A stretch of 9,858 nucleotides of DNA from Bryobacterales bacterium. Its GTDB lineage: Bacteria > Cyanobacteriota > Vampirovibrionia > Obscuribacterales > Obscuribacteraceae. Positions 6,785 through 9,858 of the stretch are shown here, in pieces; the first letter of the stretch is position 1; the number at the start of each line of letters is the position of its first letter. Below the pieces are notes generated by a model. The model was not told where the DNA came from and ran no database searches. It saw nothing but the letters and a program-made list of their open reading frames with translations. The stretch is from the NCBI GenBank assembly GCA_903970295.1, contig CAJCHQ010000936.1, forward strand, positions 1 to 9,858. The letters are read 5' to 3'. The position numbers and the translations under genes were made by a program.

Positions 6785-7477
6785 ATGCGCAACAGCTACA
6801 AAATACTTCTCTGTGTCGCTATGGTGGTCCTGGGTTTGACAGTTGTTGCCACTCAAGTCTATCCGGCATTTTGTGAAGTGCAGTTGAAAGCCAAAGACGT
6901 CAGCGATTCAATCAAAGAAAACGCAACCCTGCTGAAGAAGCTTGATGACCGGACGCACGCTCAATCGGACCACGATAAACTTGAAGCGCAAATTCAATCT
7001 TTGCGAGGCGCTGTGCCGAAAAATCCCGAGCTGGATTTGCTCGTACTCGACCTGGAAAAACTGTGTAAAACTTGCAACCTGGATTTGATCGGCGTCGAGA
7101 ATCTGGGTTCCGACGCGGTCAACCAAATTAAAACAGCGAACGAGCAACGAGCCAAGGAGGCGGCTGTGTCAGCTGCAGCGGACACCAAGGCGCTGCCCAA
7201 ACCTGGCGTGGTTCCACCAATCAAAATAGACACAACCGATCAGACTTCTTTGAAAAATCTGCCCAAACAAGTATTTGTGACCGGTTCCTATGACAATTTG
7301 ATTCGACTAATGGGCAAGCTGGAAAATTACCAACGCGTGATCGGGATCAATAATGTTTCTATCGCATTGCCTTCTTCCGATAGTGAGGTCAGGGCGCAAG
7401 CCTCAGAAAAAGCCAACCGGCTAAAGATCAACCAGCCAGTGATGTCGTTCGTAATGACGATATACTATTTGCCATGA
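6785..7477 (+). CDS. pilO: PilO-like type IV pilus assembly protein
   Basis: An inner-membrane protein of 230 residues that pairs with PilN in the periplasm. It has a short cytoplasmic N-terminus, one membrane helix (6-24, ILLCVAMVVLGLTVVATQV), a coiled coil (about 34-76, EVQLKAKDVSDSIKEN onward) and a PilO-type ferredoxin-like fold in two parts: AVPKNPELDLLVLDLEKLC with NLDLIGV (76-104), and VFVTGSYDNLIRLMGKLENY (163-182) with the final strand VMSFVMTIYYL. Between them, residues 110-158 form an Ala/Pro/Lys-rich linker that is longer than usual. AGGAAG (6775-6780), which overlaps the preceding stop codon, is an excellent binding site for the ATG. The stop overlaps the next ATG (ATGA at 7474-7477), so PilO and the PilP-like protein are probably translationally coupled. 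The identification rests on architecture and position after PilM-PilN more than on strict motifs. Confidence 0.78.
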   Translation: MRNSYKILLCVAMVVLGLTVVATQVYPAFCEVQLKAKDVSDSIKENATLLKKLDDRTHAQSDHDKLEAQIQSLRGAVPKNPELDLLVLDLEKLCKTCNLDLIGVENLGSDAVNQIKTANEQRAKEAAVSAAADTKALPKPGVVPPIKIDTTDQTSLKNLPKQVFVTGSYDNLIRLMGKLENYQRVIGINNVSIALPSSDSEVRAQASEKANRLKINQPVMSFVMTIYYLP

Positions 7478-8244
7478 GGTCGAGCGTGCGCGGTTTAGTC
7501 ATCTCAACAGTGATCGGCAACTCGCTAGTTTCAACAGTGATCGGCAACTCGCTAGTTTCGGCAGTGATCGGCAACTCGCTAATTTCGGCAGTGATCGGCA
7601 ACTTGCTTATTTTGGCCATGATCGGAAACTTGCTCGTCGTAACGACTGTTGTGGTCGCTGCCCAAAATCAGCCGTCCGCCGGCAACGCGTCGGCCACCAG
7701 CACCAACCGGGTCCCTCCCATAAGTGCTCAGGCTAGCCTGTGGCCAGCGACGACACGAGCAGAGGCGATCCAGCACGCCAGAGCCAATGCAGGAAGGACC
7801 GATCCTCTTGGCCCCGTCGAGGGTTTCAAACCGTTTCCCTCAGGCGGTCCTGCCACCGTTCGCGATACCAAAGCCAAAGCCACGACCGGCCCGGCATCGA
7901 ATAAAACTTTGGTGCCGCCGCCTCCTGATGGTTTGCCCTTACAAGTGCCGCCACCGCCAACAAGCGCCGGACGAGCAGAAGATCTGCCAGTTTCCGAACT
8001 ACCCGTACCTCCGGAGAGACCGTCGATCGTGAACAAACTGAAGCTGACTGGAATCATCGGACAAAAAGCGATCTTCTCGATCACGGACGTGGGCACCAGA
8101 CGGCAGAACAAATGGCCCCGTTCATTGATGTTAGGCGCCGGTGAGCACTTCGAATCGGTCGAAGTCGTTACGATAGGGGCCGACTCGGCGCTGCTAGAAG
8201 AAAACGGCGAGCAGACGACTAAAAGATTGGAGAGGATTCGTTAA
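7474..8244 (+). CDS. PilP-like secretin-docking protein with repeat-built membrane segment
   Basis: A 256-residue protein that probably links the PilN/PilO platform to the secretin, as PilP and GspC do. A basic start (MRSSVR) leads into a hydrophobic stretch of about 55 residues made of five 9-residue repeats (STVIGNSLV and variants, residues 11-55) and VVTTVVVAA, after which cleavage or anchoring could occur. There is no lipobox Cys, unlike classical lipoprotein PilP. Residues 106-115, AGRTDPLGPV, match the PilP/GspC RDPF-type motif. A Pro-rich linker (147-183) separates it from a C-terminal beta domain (186-256): NKLKLTGIIGQKAIFSI, then LMLGAGEHFESVEVVTI and ALLEENGEQTTKRLE. This is the homology-region pattern of PilP/GspC. 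Its ATG overlaps the PilO stop. The PilP identity comes from motif pattern and gene order. The true start could also be the ATG at 7618 in the last repeat. Confidence 0.68.
   Translation: MRSSVRGLVISTVIGNSLVSTVIGNSLVSAVIGNSLISAVIGNLLILAMIGNLLVVTTVVVAAQNQPSAGNASATSTNRVPPISAQASLWPATTRAEAIQHARANAGRTDPLGPVEGFKPFPSGGPATVRDTKAKATTGPASNKTLVPPPPDGLPLQVPPPPTSAGRAEDLPVSELPVPPERPSIVNKLKLTGIIGQKAIFSITDVGTRRQNKWPRSLMLGAGEHFESVEVVTIGADSALLEENGEQTTKRLERIR
7504..7638 (+). repeat. Five tandem 27-bp repeats inside the pilP-like gene
   Basis: Units lie at 7504-7530, 7531-7557, 7558-7584, 7585-7611 and 7612-7638. Units 1 and 2 are identical. Units 3 and 4 differ at a few positions and unit 5 differs most, giving a gradient of divergence toward the 3' side. 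Because 27 is a multiple of three the frame is kept. The units encode STVIGNSLV twice, SAVIGNSLI, SAVIGNLLI and LAMIGNLLV. Slipped-strand expansion of an original signal or anchor segment is the likely origin. Confidence 0.93.
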
Positions 8245-8796
8245 GTGTCAACGCCGACGTTCGAGCAATCTATGGCAACGACAGATCAGCTGTTGCAGCA
8301 AATCTCAACCAAATCGATTAGTGACGAAAAAGCTCGCACAGAGATCGAGACTTTGATCGCCACCATGGCCGGCGCTCGAGGTTTCTTTGTCACATTGCTG
8401 ACAGGAGAAACTGCCCTCGCTGAAGACGCACCACAGTTTCTCCTTCTGGCGCTGACTGAGCACAAAGAGATAGTCGGCGATCTGCTCACCAAGAACATTG
8501 TTATGGCGACAACGATGAAAATCGTGCACGAACGCAATCACGATCTGGAAGCGGCAAAAGGGTCACTGCAGGTGATCACACGCACACAAAGTTTATTGCG
8601 CCAACTCGCTCAGAACGTTGCCGGTCCGAACCTGCTAAAGATGCAGTCAGCACTCGAAGACTCTTTGGGCGAGTCTGGAAACAGCCCCGAAGATAACGAC
8701 TATCGGGCGTTCCTTTTGCGTTGGCAGTATGATGACGAGCAGAAGCGTCAAGCCCTCGCTTTTGTCAAAGCCTTGATCGCTCCTATTACTCAATAG
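8245..8796 (+). CDS. Uncharacterised helical protein, last gene of the pilus cluster
   Basis: I do not recognise this 183-residue protein. It starts at a GTG directly after the preceding TAA, with GGAGAGGA at 8229-8236 and an 8-base spacer, so it is almost certainly cotranslated with the PilP-like gene. There is no signal peptide, no clear membrane helix and no cysteine. The whole chain reads as amphipathic alpha helices (for example EKARTEIETLIATMAG, LTEHKEIVGDLLTKN and DDEQKRQALAFVKALI), with a moderately hydrophobic segment RGFFVTLLTG and an acidic loop around 137-152. It should be a soluble cytoplasmic helical protein. It sits where pilQ would follow pilP in many species but bears no resemblance to a secretin. 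A role in pilus regulation or motor interaction is possible on position alone. Its 3' end overlaps the convergent gene by seven bases. Confidence 0.75.
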   Translation: MSTPTFEQSMATTDQLLQQISTKSISDEKARTEIETLIATMAGARGFFVTLLTGETALAEDAPQFLLLALTEHKEIVGDLLTKNIVMATTMKIVHERNHDLEAAKGSLQVITRTQSLLRQLAQNVAGPNLLKMQSALEDSLGESGNSPEDNDYRAFLLRWQYDDEQKRQALAFVKALIAPITQ

Positions 8797-9191
8797 GTTT
8801 GAATCGGCTTGTTGGCGCGAGCGAGAGCGTTCATCGCCCACAAAAAGGCCAGCAAAAAAATCACGTCGATGACAGCAAATGGTCGCCAAATCTCGGGCAG
8901 TGAGTTAAAAACCCAATGCCAGATGACGACACCGGCATACGAGCATTTGATCATGATGCCGTATGGAATGAGATTGCGATTCTGGTCGGGCTTTTGCGCG
9001 ATTTGCCAGAACATCACGCCGAAGATCATGAGCACCAGAGAGGGAAACTCGATATATCCCCAGTGACTCGGCGGAGCGACTTTCACCAATTGAAAAATGG
9101 CTGGGCCGGCGAACAAGAAAAGAACTCCGGCCATGAAGTCATAAAAAGCAGCAGTGTAAAAGATCAAAGCCACGATCTTGTTGGTCGTCAT
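8790..9191 (-). CDS. Small four-helix integral membrane protein, function unknown
   Basis: A 133-residue inner-membrane protein with four hydrophobic segments, at about residues 5-36, 48-62, 80-95 and 104-124 from the preferred start. Conserved-looking features are AAFYDFMAG in helix 1, HWGYIEFPSLVLMIFGVMFWQIA in loop 1 and helix 2, the polar loop QNRNLIPYGIMIK, and a Trp-rich segment before helix 4. I believe similar conserved hypothetical membrane proteins exist in many bacteria, but I cannot name a function. The ATG at 9191 is preceded by AAAGG with a 6-base spacer. A longer in-frame TTG start at 9230 has no binding site and would add 13 polar residues. It lies 116 bases downstream of mobA on the same strand and converges on the pilus cluster, overlapping its last gene by seven bases. 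Confidence 0.72.
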   Translation of the reverse strand: MTTNKIVALIFYTAAFYDFMAGVLFLFAGPAIFQLVKVAPPSHWGYIEFPSLVLMIFGVMFWQIAQKPDQNRNLIPYGIMIKCSYAGVVIWHWVFNSLPEIWRPFAVIDVIFLLAFLWAMNALARANKPIQTY

Positions 9192-9307
9192 GCGAAACCT
9201 TTCTGCTAGATAGAGGGTCGGGATTCCCAATCAAACTCTAAGGCTATCATAGCCCTGGCAACGGCTCCCTCAAATCGGCGGCTAGATCTCTCATGAGAAA
9301 TCAGCGG
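9192..9307 (-). other. Gap between mobA and the membrane protein gene
   Basis: This 116-bp gap holds several short symmetric elements. GGCTAT-C-ATAGCC (9242-9254) is a 13-bp interrupted palindrome. TCTCATGAGA (9289-9298) is a perfect palindrome that extends to an 18-bp near-palindrome (9285-9302) with one mismatched pair. A direct repeat of 21 bases (9272-9292 and 9298-9318, 18 of 21 identical) runs into the mobA 3' end. No strong intrinsic terminator or promoter is clear. Confidence 0.45.
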
Positions 9308-9858
9308 CTAAATCACTCTTGCAGCCAGCCTGCGGACTTCTGGCTGGACACCGGTAATCACACGTGAGTAGTCCTGGGGTGTGTTGATATTGAAGAACGG
9401 CGGCAACCCGTCGTCTTCGGTGCGGTCATAAAAATATGTCTGAGCTTTTAAGCCGCTCAGGAAATCCTGCACACTAAGATTTCCGGCAAACAGAGATTCT
9501 TCCAGTTGCCGAATGCAGTTTTTGGAATAGATACCCAAGAGAGGCTCCACACCTTGCAGATGGGAAAGAACGACGACATCATTACCGTGGCGACGGGAGG
9601 CAATATCACGCACCAACCTTCTGGGGACAAGCGGCATATCACAAGCAATGACAAACGCATGCGGATTACTGGAAACTAACAATCCCGACAGAATTCCACC
9701 GAGCGGTCCGCGATAAGGAAGAATATCCTTGACCACGTCTACATCGACATTTTCGAAGAGATCGGGTTCGTTGGCGACCAGCAAAACTTCGTTGAACAGA
9801 TCGCTGACGATGCCCAGAACATGCTCGATCATCGTCTTGCCTTCGAAGGGCAGGAAGG
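9308..9858 (-). CDS. mobA: Molybdenum cofactor guanylyltransferase MobA (partial, 5' end outside window)
   Basis: This cytoplasmic enzyme transfers GMP from GTP to molybdopterin cofactor, making the guanine dinucleotide form used by DMSO-reductase-family enzymes such as formate dehydrogenases and nitrate reductases. The visible 182 C-terminal residues begin FLPFEGKTMIEHVLG, the segment just after the missing LAGGxSxRMG nucleotide-binding loop. Then come DILPYRGPLGGILSGL (the DxxPxxGPLxG motif), FVIACDMPLVP (with the metal-binding CDMP aspartate), GVEPLLGIYSKNC and, near the end, FFNINTPQDY (the NxNTPxDL motif). Length and motif order are standard, so the gene appears intact apart from the window edge. 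An ATG at 9832 lies inside the conserved segment and is not the real start. No other molybdenum cofactor gene is visible in the window. Confidence 0.92.
   Translation of the reverse strand, partial: FLPFEGKTMIEHVLGIVSDLFNEVLLVANEPDLFENVDVDVVKDILPYRGPLGGILSGLLVSSNPHAFVIACDMPLVPRRLVRDIASRRHGNDVVVLSHLQGVEPLLGIYSKNCIRQLEESLFAGNLSVQDFLSGLKAQTYFYDRTEDDGLPPFFNINTPQDYSRVITGVQPEVRRLAARVI

Noticed and set aside
7428..7619. Minus-strand ORF with ELPIT repeats
   Set aside because: It is the antisense shadow of the 27-bp repeats in the pilP-like gene; the plus-strand frame has the signal-like N-terminus and the PilP-type domain.
7504..7638. CRISPR array
   Set aside because: The 27-bp units are directly adjacent without spacers and lie in frame inside a coding gene.

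Overview
The window looks like bacterial chromosome with roughly balanced base composition and dense, mostly plus-strand genes. It carries a group-3 (SigF/SigB-type) sigma factor, a prepilin peptidase and a pilM-N-O-P set. That combination fits a bacterium with cyanobacterial-style type IV pili, and a non-photosynthetic relative of the Cyanobacteria (Melainabacteria/Vampirovibrionia) is my best guess. The guess rests on gene content and protein style only and is low confidence.

Layout. Positions 1-765 hold no convincing complete gene. There may be the 5' end of a minus-strand gene at the left edge, there is a perfect 26-bp palindrome at 363-388, and candidate promoters lead into the first gene. 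From 766 to 4825 four plus-strand genes are packed together: a sigma factor, an ABC ATPase whose ATG overlaps the sigma stop codon, an ABC-2-type permease that probably starts at a TTG, and an A24 prepilin peptidase. A 136-bp gap with a perfect TATAAT box separates these from a second tight cluster at 4962-8796: a PilM-PilN fusion, PilO, a PilP-like protein and an uncharacterised helical protein. From 8790 to the right edge the genes are on the minus strand: a small four-helix membrane protein and the C-terminal part of MobA (molybdopterin-guanine dinucleotide synthesis).

How the genes work together. The peptidase matures pilins and pseudopilins at the inner membrane. PilM, PilN, PilO and PilP form the alignment subcomplex linking the cytoplasmic motor platform to the outer-membrane secretin. 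The secretin gene pilQ, which often follows pilP, is absent here; an unrecognised 183-residue protein occupies that slot. A SigF-type sigma factor beside pilus genes is suggestive because SigF controls pilus genes in Synechocystis, but no SigF-type promoter was identified here.

The unusual points are protein architectures. The peptidase has an acidic, probably disordered insertion of about 180 residues between its two catalytic aspartates. PilM and PilN are one polypeptide, with a degenerate phosphate-2 motif in the PilM half. The N-terminal membrane segment of the PilP-like protein is built from five in-frame 27-bp tandem repeats. I see no CRISPR array, tRNA, rRNA or insertion sequence.
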